Of a stretch of 64,000 bases of DNA, positions 48,064 to 56,953 are shown piece by piece. Source of the stretch: Fusobacteria bacterium ZRK30 (GTDB lineage Bacteria; Fusobacteriota; Fusobacteriia; Fusobacteriales; Fusobacteriaceae); NCBI GenBank assembly GCA_024628785.1, contig CP102405.1, forward strand, positions 1,364,001 through 1,428,000. Reading direction: 5' to 3'. Position 1 is the first letter of the stretch. Every line of letters starts with the position of its first letter. The position numbers and the translations under genes are program-made. Under the pieces are notes generated by a model. It saw only the letters and a list, made by a program, of their open reading frames with translations. It was not told the DNA's origin and searched no databases.

Positions 48064-49074
48064 ATGACTTTAATGGAATATATAAACAAAGAGGAGAGAG
48101 GTTACCTCCTACCATTTATGGGAGCTAATGGAGCTATTATGACAGGAAAACCCATGGAAGATATATATACCTCTCCTAAAGAGCAGTTGATACTAGCAAA
48201 GAAGATGGATGAAAAATTTCCTGGTGACTTTATCTATGCTTTAGATGAAGGAAATATATTTTGTGATGTTATGGGAGTTGCTCTCAAAAAACCAGAATAT
48301 GATTTTTCCATGGTAATAGATCATCCGATAAAAACTGTAGAGGATTTAGAAAAATTGGAAGTTCCTGATCCATATATTAACAAAAGGATGAAAACTAATT
48401 TGAAATCGTTAAATCTTATTTCAGAAAATATAGATAAGCCACTGTTTGTATCCCTCCAGGGGCCATTTACTATGGCTGTACAGTTAGCTGGAGCCACAGG
48501 ATTACTCAAGGCAACTATAAAAAATCCTGACTTTGTAAAAAAACTTTTGGAGTTTACAGGGGAGGTAGTGGATAGGTATGCAAAGGCTATAGTAGAAGCA
48601 GGGGTAAATATGATATCTATAGCGGAGCCGTCGACAGTTATGCTGGCACCAAAGAAGTTCCCTGTGATGGTAGTAGATAATTTAAATAAAATTTTTAAAG
48701 ATTTAAACTGCTGGAAATGTGTGCATATATGCGGGAATACAACTAAGATTTATCCTTATATATTAGAAGCTCAAATTGATGCATTTAGTTTTGATCAGAT
48801 AATGGATCTAGAAGAGGTTATAGAAAATTTTCCTAAAGATAAAGTTGTTATAGGAAACTTGGATCCTGTATATCTTCTCGGAAGAGGGAGTGTAGATGAG
48901 GTGGCTGATAAAACCGCTGAATTACATCACAAGATGAAAAAATATAATAATTATCTTATGGGGTTTGGATGTTCATGTGCTAATACTGCTCCTACAGAAA
49001 ATTTAGAGACTGTATCTAAATGGGGAAGAACTAGTTATGAAGAGATAAGAAATTTTGTAGAAGATAATAAATAA
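48064..49074 (+). CDS. UroD/MtaA-family methyltransferase (1)
   Basis: 336 residues, TIM-barrel of the uroporphyrinogen decarboxylase/cobamide methyltransferase family. The Zn-thiol site typical of MtaA/MtbA is visible: CVHICGNTTKIY (His-x-Cys) and the late Cys in MGFGCSCANTAPTEN. Such enzymes move methyl groups between a corrinoid protein and a thiol. It follows saoL after 25 bp with a good ribosome site, so it may be co-transcribed with the selenoprotein operon. Confidence 0.88.
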   Translation: MTLMEYINKEERGYLLPFMGANGAIMTGKPMEDIYTSPKEQLILAKKMDEKFPGDFIYALDEGNIFCDVMGVALKKPEYDFSMVIDHPIKTVEDLEKLEVPDPYINKRMKTNLKSLNLISENIDKPLFVSLQGPFTMAVQLAGATGLLKATIKNPDFVKKLLEFTGEVVDRYAKAIVEAGVNMISIAEPSTVMLAPKKFPVMVVDNLNKIFKDLNCWKCVHICGNTTKIYPYILEAQIDAFSFDQIMDLEEVIENFPKDKVVIGNLDPVYLLGRGSVDEVADKTAELHHKMKKYNNYLMGFGCSCANTAPTENLETVSKWGRTSYEEIRNFVEDNK

Positions 49075-49123
49075 AATATGTTTGGCAGATGGGATTATAA
49101 CAATATCAAAGTAGGTGATGAGG

Positions 49124-49918
49124 ATGATTAAGGTCGAAGTTGTTTCTGGTTTTTTAGGAGCCGGGAAAACAACTTTTATAAATAAGAGATTGAAAGAGCT
49201 GAAGGAAAAATTGAGGGAAGAAAAAATAGTTTTGATTGAAAATGAATTTGGAGATATATCCATAGACAGTGAATTTATAATGGAAGGGGTAAAGATAGAA
49301 GAGATATCCAGTGGGTGTATCTGCTGTGTTTTAAAGGAAAACTTTAAGGAATCCCTGGAAAAAATAATAGAGAATGATATCGACAGGATCATAATTGAAC
49401 CTACAGGTTTGGGACTGCTGGGAGAAATTTTAAAGATATTGAAAAGTGAAAAAATATCTCAAAGATGCGAAATTGTTGCGGTAACTACGGTTATTGACGG
49501 AAAAAATTATATGGAACAGGTGGAGATATTCGGTAGTTTTTTCATGGATCAAATAGAAAATGCCGAAACCATCTATATAAGTAAAACAGACCATATGGAT
49601 ATTGAAATAGTTTCTGAGGTAGAAGAATCACTGAAAGAGATAAATTCCAAGGCAAAAACTGTTTTTGAGACTATAGATATAAAAAGTATGTCTATAACGG
49701 ATTTTGAGATAGACATAGAAAGATTAAAGCAGATATTAGAAATTTTATCCTCTGAGCAGTATGGGAAGGTCCTAAGAGGAAAGGGTTTTTTGGGGAATTA
49801 TTCATTTAATATTGTAAATGGAGAATATGAACTAGTGGAAGAAAGGGTGAAAAAAAACAATAAATTAATTCTCATAGGTGATTTAGACAGAGGAAAGATA
49901 ACAAAATTATTTAAATAA
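49124..49918 (+). CDS. CobW/COG0523-family GTPase (metal or cofactor chaperone)
   Basis: 264 residues from ATG 49124. P-loop VVSGFLGAGKTTFINKRL, the family's metal-binding motif SSGCICCVLKENF (CxCC) and the switch segment IIEPTGLG. The C-terminal CobW domain is short. Such GTPases deliver metals to target proteins. Here the neighbours suggest zinc for the methyltransferases or a corrinoid/metal-related task, which is inference. It is the last gene before the gene-poor stretch at 49919-50808. Confidence 0.88.
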   Translation: MIKVEVVSGFLGAGKTTFINKRLKELKEKLREEKIVLIENEFGDISIDSEFIMEGVKIEEISSGCICCVLKENFKESLEKIIENDIDRIIIEPTGLGLLGEILKILKSEKISQRCEIVAVTTVIDGKNYMEQVEIFGSFFMDQIENAETIYISKTDHMDIEIVSEVEESLKEINSKAKTVFETIDIKSMSITDFEIDIERLKQILEILSSEQYGKVLRGKGFLGNYSFNIVNGEYELVEERVKKNNKLILIGDLDRGKITKLFK

Positions 49919-49930
49919 GGAGAAAAAGAC

Positions 49931-49966
49931 CACTAAAAACTAGTAAGAAAATCCTAGTTTTTAGTG
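49931..49966. terminator. Perfect inverted repeat after the CobW gene (possible terminator)
   Basis: CACTAAAAACTAG and CTAGTTTTTAGTG, 13-bp perfect stem with a 10-nt loop, 12 bp after the CobW stop codon. A distal T run is lacking, so it may be a rho-assisted or regulatory hairpin. Its 3' end abuts the promoter of repeat copy B. Confidence 0.5.
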
Positions 49967-49992
49967 ACAAGTCGGGGAAAAAATGGTATAAA
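49964..49992 (+). promoter_or_regulatory. Candidate promoter of repeat-element copy B
   Basis: GTGACA (49964-49969), 17-bp spacer, TATAAA (49987-49992), in the same position relative to the micro-ORF as the promoter of copy A. Confidence 0.45.
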
Positions 49993-50288
49993 TTATGTAA
50001 ATAAATTTTTAAAGGAGAAGGACTATGTTTAAATTAAGATTCAATTGAGCCTGAATAGGTTATAAACTTCTGGATGAAGTCATGATGAAATTTTTAGAAT
50101 CTGAAAAAATTATATATTAGGTAGACCTATTGCTTCAATATTATAAACATATATTTCTTTTCACTCTTTAACTTTCAACCCATTTTAAAATTATGATGGA
50201 TATAAATAAATATATTAACGAGAAATTTTGACCTTAATATTTTATATATACCCTAAATAATTATTTTCGGAACAACTAGTTCCAACAA
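49979..50288 (+). repeat. ~300-bp dispersed element, copy B
   Basis: Partner of 35303-35615. Hairpin GGAAC/GTTCC at 50269-50283 has a loop unrelated to that of copy A, so the stem rather than the loop is kept. Downstream, TTTTTTRATGCAAAAATATA occurs twice (about 50370 and 50444) and once in copy A. Confidence 0.7.
50025..50120 (+). CDS. Micro-ORF with two in-frame UGA codons (putative UxU peptide), copy B
   Basis: ATG after AAAGGAG, reading MFKLRFN-U-A-U-IGYKLL and on to a TAG at 50120; UGA codons are at 50046-50048 and 50052-50054. The hairpin ACTTC/GAAGT with loop TGGAT (50066-50080) lies after the second UGA as in copy A. The two peptides share start, length, the UxU pair, KLLDEV, LESEK and the stop, but 9 of the 11 differing codons change the amino acid. 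Selection on the peptide is therefore uncertain. Confidence 0.35.
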
Positions 50289-50462
50289 TCATTATAAAAA
50301 GAACAACAAATAAACAATACAATATTACAACTAGTTATATAAATTAGTTAAAATAGAAACCTTTATATTTTTTAATGCAAAAATATAAAAAATCACAATA
50401 CATATGAAACTATTAATTTATAGTAGTTATTTATGTCACCTTTTTTGATGCAAAAATATAAA

Positions 50463-50808
50463 AATGAACTAAATAACTAAAAAAATAGAATGTAGATATT
50501 ATGCACACATAGATAAAGAAACCAAAGGTGAAGTGAAAGAAAAAAGCTTACTCACGAATTTGACAAAGACTAAGTAGAAACAGATTAGAACGTTAAGAAA
50601 AAAGAGCGAGTACACAAAAAATATCTGAAACTTAGTGAGATTAGTATGGTTAATAACGAAAAGGTTGTAACTTTTAAATCTAAAGGAATGCTGACATTGT
50701 AATTTCATAACAATCTCAATACATCTGACTAAATTTAACTACAGAGTTATGTTTATAACTCTAGGTTTCAGTTATGTGTAAAAAATAAAATAAAAAAAGG
50801 GAGAAAAA
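50463..50808 (+). other. Gene-poor leader upstream of the corrinoid cluster
   Basis: No gene supported. A degenerate frame from about 50489 (ECRYYAHIDKETKGEV..., with several stops) may be a relic. A perfect hairpin AGAGTTAT/ATAACTCT with loop GTTT lies at 50743-50762, about 45 bp before the corrinoid-protein start. It has no following T run and could act in the mRNA leader. I see no cobalamin-riboswitch core. Confidence 0.4.
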
Positions 50809-51456
50809 ATGACTAAAAAAGAATTATTTGAAGAAATTAAAAACAATTTAATTGAGATGGAAGAAGAAGTTGTAGAGGAACTATGTAAAAAATCACTTGA
50901 AATAGGAATACCGGCAAAAGAAACTATCCAGGAAGGTTTGATTGCAGGAATGGAAGTTGTAGGTCAGCTGTATGAAGAGGAAGAATATTTTCTGCCTGAA
51001 GTATTGATCTGTTCAGATGCTATGAATATAGGAATAGACGTATTAAAACCTCATTTAGAAGGAGATGTATCTAGCGATAAAATAAGAGCAGTGATAGGTG
51101 TAGTAGAAGGAGATACCCATGATATCGGAAAGAACTTGGTTAAAATCATGTTAGAAGCCGGAGGTATAGAGGTCCATGATCTAGGAAGAGATGTTGTATT
51201 AGATGAGTTTGTAAATAAAGCAAAGGAAGTAGATGCTCATTTTATTATTATGTCTACCCTCATGACAACTACCATGGAAGGGATGAAAACAGTTATTGAA
51301 AAATTAAAAACCGAAGGACTAAGAGATTCAGTAAAGGTTGCCATAGGAGGAGGGCCTATCTCCCAAAGGTTTGCAACTGAGATCGGAGCAGATCTGTACA
51401 CTAAGGATGCCAATGAAGCTGTCAGAAAGATAAAAGAAATTCATGAGGCGGCATAG
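50809..51456 (+). CDS. Corrinoid (B12-binding) methyltransferase subunit, MtaC/MtbC-like
   Basis: 215 residues. The N-terminal helical cap (about 1-85, EGLIAGMEVVGQLYEEEEYF) and the Rossmann B12 domain carry GVVEGDTHDIGKNLVKIML, where His104 is the lower-axial cobalt ligand. MSTLMTTTMEGMK and GGGPISQRFA complete the pocket. It carries the methyl group between the methyltransferases around it. It is the first gene of a run where stop and start abut (51456/51457). Confidence 0.94.
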   Translation: MTKKELFEEIKNNLIEMEEEVVEELCKKSLEIGIPAKETIQEGLIAGMEVVGQLYEEEEYFLPEVLICSDAMNIGIDVLKPHLEGDVSSDKIRAVIGVVEGDTHDIGKNLVKIMLEAGGIEVHDLGRDVVLDEFVNKAKEVDAHFIIMSTLMTTTMEGMKTVIEKLKTEGLRDSVKVAIGGGPISQRFATEIGADLYTKDANEAVRKIKEIHEAA

Positions 51457-52515
51457 ATGGAAGTAAAAAAGGATATATTGACATCTAAAGAAAGAGTTAT
51501 GGCGTTTTTACAGGGTAAGAATATAGACAGAATTCCGTGTATGCCCATAGTAACATCAAATGCATCTCATTTGATAGGCAGAACTATCAATGAATTTCAA
51601 CTAGATCCGAAGATTATGGCTGACTCCTATATTGCTGCATATGAAAGATATAAGTATGATTTATCGTATTTATTTACCAATACCTCCTATGTTGCAGAAG
51701 CCATGGGACAGAAATTAGTCTATTATGACGATGAACCAGCATGCACCCATAATCCTATTATACAATCAAGGGAAGATCTGAATAAGATTAAGATTGCAGA
51801 TAAAAATGACGGGAAATTTCCGATCTTCTTTGAAGCTCTGGATATATTAAATGAAAAAGTCGGAGATGAAGTGATTTCAGCTGTATGTTTTTCCGGTCCG
51901 TTATCTACTGCTGCTACTTTGAGAGGAACCCAGGATTTTGTAAAGGAGATGTATAATGATCCTGAGTTTTGTATGGATTTACTCAAAATGACAACCGAAA
52001 GCTGTAAAAATTTTATGAAGGAATGCATAGATCATAATGCACTGCCTATAATTTTAGAGCCGATCTCTTCTGGAAGTATACTAAGTCCTAAATTATATAA
52101 GAAATTTTCATCACCATTTACCAAAGAATTAGTGGACTTAGCTCATGAGATGAACTCCCTTATAGCTCTTCATATCTGTGGGAAAACACATAAAATTATC
52201 GATCTTATGGCAGATACAAAAGCAGATATTTTAAGTATAGATATCTGTGATTTGAATGTTGCCAGGGAAAAGGTAGCCGGGAAATCAGCAATACTCGGAA
52301 ATATAACGCCGGCAGATGAATTATTATTTGGAACAAGGGAAGATATAATGAAGGTCTGTAAAAAAGTATTACAAGAGATGGAAGGATATGAAGGTGGTTT
52401 TGTATTGTCTTCAGGGTGTGAAATTCCAAAAAAAGTACCATTTGAAAATATAGACGCAATGATGGATGCAGCGAGAAGTTATGGTGCTTATGATTTTAAA
52501 AGTGAGACCAAATAA
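51457..52515 (+). CDS. UroD/MtaA-family methyltransferase (2)
   Basis: 352 residues. Zn site LHICGKTHKII and the late Cys in GGFVLSSGCEIPKKVPFENI. ILEPISSGSILSPKLYKKFS is the barrel segment typical of corrinoid-dependent members. It starts on the base after the corrinoid-protein stop, so the two probably work as a pair (methyl donor or acceptor). It shares its closest visible motifs with the protein at 55903-56937 (FSGPLSTAATLRGTQDFVKE versus AGPFSTAATVIGTEKFLKD). Confidence 0.9.
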   Translation: MEVKKDILTSKERVMAFLQGKNIDRIPCMPIVTSNASHLIGRTINEFQLDPKIMADSYIAAYERYKYDLSYLFTNTSYVAEAMGQKLVYYDDEPACTHNPIIQSREDLNKIKIADKNDGKFPIFFEALDILNEKVGDEVISAVCFSGPLSTAATLRGTQDFVKEMYNDPEFCMDLLKMTTESCKNFMKECIDHNALPIILEPISSGSILSPKLYKKFSSPFTKELVDLAHEMNSLIALHICGKTHKIIDLMADTKADILSIDICDLNVAREKVAGKSAILGNITPADELLFGTREDIMKVCKKVLQEMEGYEGGFVLSSGCEIPKKVPFENIDAMMDAARSYGAYDFKSETK

Positions 52516-52563
52516 TTTTGAGCAGAAGATAAAAAGATTTTTTATCCTAAATATGGAGGGAAT

Positions 52564-53553
52564 ATGACTGAAAAACAAAGACTGATAGATGTCTTAAATG
52601 GAAAAGCTACAGACAGGCCGCCTGTTATTTGTCCGGGAGGGATGATGAATGCTGCGGTAACAGAAGTTGTAGAAGGGATGAAAAAAAATCATAACAGTGA
52701 CGTAGATGCAATGGTAAAAGCTGCTGTAAAAGTACATGAAATAACAGGGTTTGAAAATTATGGAGTCCCTTTTTGTATGACAATAGAGAGTGAACCTTTT
52801 GATGTGGAAGTGGATCTGGGGAGTAAATTAGTTGAACCGCGAATAACTAAATATAATGAGGGTATCTTAAACCATTTAGATGAGATAAAAGTAAAACATT
52901 CTAAAAGGGCTTTGGTTGTGCTAGAAGCAATATCAAAGCTAAAAAATGATGAAATCCCGGTAATCGGTAATATAACAGGTCCCATGAGTGTGGTGACATC
53001 TGTTATTGAACCAACAGACTATTATAAGATGATGAGAAAAGATAAAGTTATGGCTATGAAATTTTTAGAAGTCGTTACAGATTATTTGATTCAATTTGCC
53101 ACTGAGATGATAGATAGTGGTGCTGACCTTATAGCTATGTCCGATCCAAGTGCTACAGGGGAGATCTTGGGGAAGAAAAATTTTGAAGAATTTATGATAC
53201 CTATGTATAAAAAGATCTCAGAAGCAGTACATGAAAAAGGAGTAAAAATAATTATTCATATATGTGGCAAGAGTAAGAGTATTTTAGAAAGCTTAAATAA
53301 ATCTGGAGCAGATTCCCTCAGTTTTGACTCAGCAGTAGGGATAAGGCAGGCTAAAGAAATAATCCAAGCTCCAATTATGGGGAATGTGAGTACTCAGCTT
53401 TTAGATCAGGGAGAGAATGAAAAAGTTAAATTACATACAGAGGCAGCTATAAAAGATGGAACCAGCATTGTATCACCAGCCTGTGGACTGGCCATGAGTA
53501 CATCTATTAAAAATTTAAAAGTAATGACAGATACAGTAAAGAGTAAAGGGTGA
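52564..53553 (+). CDS. UroD/MtaA-family methyltransferase (3)
   Basis: 329 residues. Zn site IIHICGKSKSILESL and a late Cys in IVSPACGLAMSTSIKN; PVICPGGMMNAAVTEVVEG replaces the usual N-terminal substrate loop. This N-terminus (PGGMMN) resembles MtaA-like proteins found with methylamine or methoxyl systems. It ends in UGA used as a true stop, followed by the reactivase gene 6 bp on. Confidence 0.88.
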   Translation: MTEKQRLIDVLNGKATDRPPVICPGGMMNAAVTEVVEGMKKNHNSDVDAMVKAAVKVHEITGFENYGVPFCMTIESEPFDVEVDLGSKLVEPRITKYNEGILNHLDEIKVKHSKRALVVLEAISKLKNDEIPVIGNITGPMSVVTSVIEPTDYYKMMRKDKVMAMKFLEVVTDYLIQFATEMIDSGADLIAMSDPSATGEILGKKNFEEFMIPMYKKISEAVHEKGVKIIIHICGKSKSILESLNKSGADSLSFDSAVGIRQAKEIIQAPIMGNVSTQLLDQGENEKVKLHTEAAIKDGTSIVSPACGLAMSTSIKNLKVMTDTVKSKG

Positions 53554-53559
53554 GTATGG

Positions 53560-55050
53560 GTGAAAGATAATTATAAGAAAGAGAATCATAGTCTGGTAAC
53601 AGTCAGATATAAAAATAAAAAAATAAAGGTAGAAAAAGGAACTATATTAAGTGATGCCATAAGACTTATGGAGGAAAAAATAGAGACACCATGCAATTGT
53701 ATGGGGATCTGTAAAAAGTGTCAGATAAAAGTAAATGGAAATCTATCTCCTAAAGAAAAAATAGAGGGAAGTCTCCCTAAAGAAGTCCGGCTGGCCTGTA
53801 TAACAAAGGTATTGGGAGATGTAGAAGTTTTCGAACTGACAGACTCAGAACTAAAAATATCAGAAGAAGAGATAAATTTGGATATAGATACCGAGGAGAG
53901 GGGAAGGGTACTTGCTATAGATGTAGGGACAACAGGTGTTTCAGCTAGATTAATTGATTTGGATAAAAAAAGAATAACAGGAAATTATTCAGGTTTAAAC
54001 TATCAGAGTGAATATGGAGCAGATGTACTGTCTAGAATTACATATTGTATACAAAGTGATGTTACAGACTTGCAAAATGCTATCCGAAGTCAAATAAAAG
54101 ATATAGTGAAAAAAGTAGGAACTACAGACAGGATAGCAATTGCCGGAAATACTACTATGCAGCATCTGATCTATGGAGAAAACCCTAAGTCACTTGCGAT
54201 CTCACCCTATGAACCTGTATTTTTAGAAGAAAAATCATTTTTCATAGATGATATAGAAACAACCTTACTTTCCAATGCTTCTAGCTATGTAGGAGCTGAT
54301 ATAGTTTCTGGTGTAGCAGCTATAAAATTAGAGGAAAAGAATAATACCCTGTTTATAGATATCGGAACAAACGGTGAGATGGTTTTATCTATTGACGGGA
54401 AACTACATGGGACATCGACTGCTGCCGGGCCTGCATTTGAAGGTATGAATATCGAGTGTGGAATGAGGGCAGGAAATGGTGCTATTGAAGGTTTTGAGAT
54501 AGTTGAGACAGAAAATAAGTTTAATATAAAAACAATAGGAGAGACTCCTACAGGAATATGTGGAAGCGGACTATTAGACATCATGTCTGAATTTGTTAAA
54601 CACAAGATTGTCTTAAAAAGCGGGAAATTAAATCCCCGAATGAAACCGGAATTCAAAGAAAAGTTAAGGGATAAAAAGTTTTATATAACTGAGAATATAT
54701 ATTTGAGCCAGGGGGATATCAGACAGATACAGTTAGCTAAGGGAGCTATTGCAGCAGGAGTAAAATTACTCCTTTTAAAAGTAGAAAAAGATATATCTGA
54801 TATCGATGAGGTAATAATAGCCGGGTCATTCGGATATCATCTGAATGCTGAGAGTATATTAAATATAGGTATTATCTCTGATTTTGACGGAGAAATAAGT
54901 TTTGCTGGGAATACATCATTAAATGGTTGTATTGGGTACTTGGTTAATAAAGAGATGAAACAAAAAATAAGGACTACTAAGATCGATGTAATAGAGCTAT
55001 CTAAGAGTGCAAAATTTCAGGATGTTTTTATAAAAGAACTACAATTTTAG
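53560..55050 (+). CDS. Corrinoid-protein reductive activase (2Fe-2S plus ASKHA/DUF4445)
   Basis: 496 residues. The N-terminal 2Fe-2S ferredoxin domain has Cys45-x5-Cys51-x2-Cys54...Cys80 (PCNCMGICKKCQ; RLACITK). The C-terminal ATPase-like part starts GRVLAIDVGTTGVSARLIDL and includes LFIDIGTNGEMVLS, GPAFEGMNIECGMRAG and IIAGSFGYHLN. Such RACE proteins use ATP and low-potential electrons to reduce accidentally oxidised Co(II) back to Co(I). GTG start after AAAGGGTG. It clearly serves the corrinoid protein encoded upstream. Confidence 0.92.
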   Translation: MKDNYKKENHSLVTVRYKNKKIKVEKGTILSDAIRLMEEKIETPCNCMGICKKCQIKVNGNLSPKEKIEGSLPKEVRLACITKVLGDVEVFELTDSELKISEEEINLDIDTEERGRVLAIDVGTTGVSARLIDLDKKRITGNYSGLNYQSEYGADVLSRITYCIQSDVTDLQNAIRSQIKDIVKKVGTTDRIAIAGNTTMQHLIYGENPKSLAISPYEPVFLEEKSFFIDDIETTLLSNASSYVGADIVSGVAAIKLEEKNNTLFIDIGTNGEMVLSIDGKLHGTSTAAGPAFEGMNIECGMRAGNGAIEGFEIVETENKFNIKTIGETPTGICGSGLLDIMSEFVKHKIVLKSGKLNPRMKPEFKEKLRDKKFYITENIYLSQGDIRQIQLAKGAIAAGVKLLLLKVEKDISDIDEVIIAGSFGYHLNAESILNIGIISDFDGEISFAGNTSLNGCIGYLVNKEMKQKIRTTKIDVIELSKSAKFQDVFIKELQF

Positions 55051-55059
55051 GAGAAAAAT

Positions 55060-55776
55060 ATGAAATGTATCAGAGAGAATGATCTGGAAATATCAAAAAA
55101 AATAATGGACAGCTATAATTTAAAAACACCAGAGGGCAGGCTAGAATATATTCTGCAGGAAAAAGAAGGGTTCTTTCCTTTATTCTCTAATTCATTATTC
55201 GGTGCCATGGGAGGCATGACAGAATACAATAAGGTAAAAGAAATAATGTGTAAAAATATAGATGAATTCTTAAATCTGGAAGATCTAAAAAAAGAAAATA
55301 TAGATATTGAAGATCTCTTAAAAGCAAAGGTTTATTCCTTGGATGGAATATTTACAACCTTAATTTCCTTTGTTGAAATAAGTAAGATGTTGAGATTTAT
55401 GAGAAAAGATACAGATAAATTAGAAACAGCTTTTGAAAAAATAGAAAGGAATTTTATTTTATTTTTAGAGACCCTGAATTTAAATGGGGTAAGACATTTT
55501 TCTTATGCCGATCCCTCTGCCATGCCTGAAATATTAGGAAAGTATCATGAAAGATGGATAGTAGAGAGGTTTGTCAATATTTTGGATGAATTATCCCACC
55601 TGGATATAGTAATTCATATATGCCCGGTTTTATTCAATGGTCTAAAAAAAAGACTGGATATGAAAAGTTATCCGGTGGAATCTTATCAGGATGAATTTTT
55701 AAATGAAAAAGGTTTTAAAGTAGTAGGAGGCAGCTGTATTAAAAATAAAAATAAAGCATTGTATTTTTATTTTTAA
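55060..55776 (+). CDS. Short, diverged UroD-family protein
   Basis: 238 residues, about 100 fewer than its paralogues. Only the distal barrel is recognisable: HFSYADPSAMPEILGKYHER and VIHICPVLFNGLK (His-x-Cys kept, Gly lost), ending near VVGGSCIKN. The N-terminal half is unlike the others. It may be a degraded methyltransferase or a regulatory/structural subunit. It starts 9 bp after the activase gene with its own ribosome site and has no stop within. Confidence 0.6.
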   Translation: MKCIRENDLEISKKIMDSYNLKTPEGRLEYILQEKEGFFPLFSNSLFGAMGGMTEYNKVKEIMCKNIDEFLNLEDLKKENIDIEDLLKAKVYSLDGIFTTLISFVEISKMLRFMRKDTDKLETAFEKIERNFILFLETLNLNGVRHFSYADPSAMPEILGKYHERWIVERFVNILDELSHLDIVIHICPVLFNGLKKRLDMKSYPVESYQDEFLNEKGFKVVGGSCIKNKNKALYFYF

Positions 55777-55902
55777 ATGTAGTTAATTTATATATCGCTT
55801 TCGGTAGAATAAAATTTGTAGAAGGGATATCGCCTTTAAAATTAAAATAAAACTAGGTAAGTATTTTGAACTTGTAAATCAGTAAGAAGAGGGAGAGAGA
55901 GT

Positions 55903-56937
55903 ATGAAACCGTTAGAAAGAGAAAAGATGATAGAAAAGACAGGAAGTGCAGATAGAATTTTAACCTGTCCCTTTATAGATATGTTTGGAGCTCAGCTCAT
56001 CAATAAAAACATCAGGGAAGTAAATTTATCGGGAAGACTCATGGCAGATCTTGAAATAGAAGCCTATAGAATTTTTGGCCATGATGGTGTCAGTGTAGGA
56101 CCTGGGTTATACGGAGTACCAGAGGCTTTAGGAGTGGTTTTGGATCTGCCAGAGACCAGTTATCCATATGTGAAAAAATATGTAGAAATAGACTATGATA
56201 ATATAGAATCTTTACCTATATGTGACTCTAAATCAGATGGGAGATTACCTATTTTTTTAGAAGGGGTAAGGATACTCATAGACGAAGTTTCAGATGAAGT
56301 ATCTGTGGGAAGCAGTGTTGCAGGACCATTTAGTACTGCCGCAACAGTTATAGGAACAGAAAAATTTCTAAAGGATATAAGAAAAAATCCAGAAGGAGTT
56401 CACCGATTATTAAAAAGAGTCACCCAAAGTGTACTGGGCTATATGGATGCTGTGATGGATATGGGAATAGTTCCTAGTATGCCTGATCCTGTAGCTTCAG
56501 GAACTCTTATAAGCACTAAAACTTTTAGAGAATTTGCACTTCCATATTTGGAGATATGTGTAGAACATATCAGAAATAGGATGGGAAGGGGGCCTGCTCT
56601 TCATATATGTGGGACTACAAAAAAACATTGGCTGGAGATAAAAAAACTTAATTTGTCAGCTCTTAGTTTAGATAATATCGATGATATTGGAGAAGCATGT
56701 GAAACTCTAGGGGATAAATTTTGTATCATAGGAAATGTTGATCCTGTAAATGTCGTATTGAATGGAACTAGAGAAAGTATCCATAGGGAAGTAAAAAAGT
56801 GTATAGATAAAGCGTACAATAATCCTAAGGGGTTTGTTCTGGCTACAGGATGTGATATACCTATAAATGCATCTCCTAAAAATGTAAAATATTTTATGGA
56901 AGCAGCCAGACTGTACAGTCGTTTTAGAGAAAAATAA
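55903..56937 (+). CDS. UroD/MtaA-family methyltransferase (4)
   Basis: 344 residues. Zn site ALHICGTTKKHW and late Cys in GFVLATGCDIPINASPKNV. MPDPVASGTLISTKTFREFA corresponds to the barrel segment of the family. It is followed after 16 bp by the HgdC-type activator gene. A 126-bp gap separates it from the short UroD-like gene upstream; nothing distinctive was seen there. Confidence 0.9.
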   Translation: MKPLEREKMIEKTGSADRILTCPFIDMFGAQLINKNIREVNLSGRLMADLEIEAYRIFGHDGVSVGPGLYGVPEALGVVLDLPETSYPYVKKYVEIDYDNIESLPICDSKSDGRLPIFLEGVRILIDEVSDEVSVGSSVAGPFSTAATVIGTEKFLKDIRKNPEGVHRLLKRVTQSVLGYMDAVMDMGIVPSMPDPVASGTLISTKTFREFALPYLEICVEHIRNRMGRGPALHICGTTKKHWLEIKKLNLSALSLDNIDDIGEACETLGDKFCIIGNVDPVNVVLNGTRESIHREVKKCIDKAYNNPKGFVLATGCDIPINASPKNVKYFMEAARLYSRFREK

Positions 56938-56953
56938 AAACAGGGGGATAGCA

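Noticed and set aside
50463-50708. Cas3-like HD nuclease start (ECRYYAHIDKETKG) or a minus-strand 69-residue gene
   Set aside because: The plus frame has several stops within 70 codons and no other CRISPR genes or repeats are present. The minus frame has no ribosome site or family resemblance.
50289-50808. Cobalamin riboswitch before the corrinoid genes
   Set aside because: Looked for the B12-box (GCCACTG-type) and the multi-helix core; neither is visible in the AT-rich leader.
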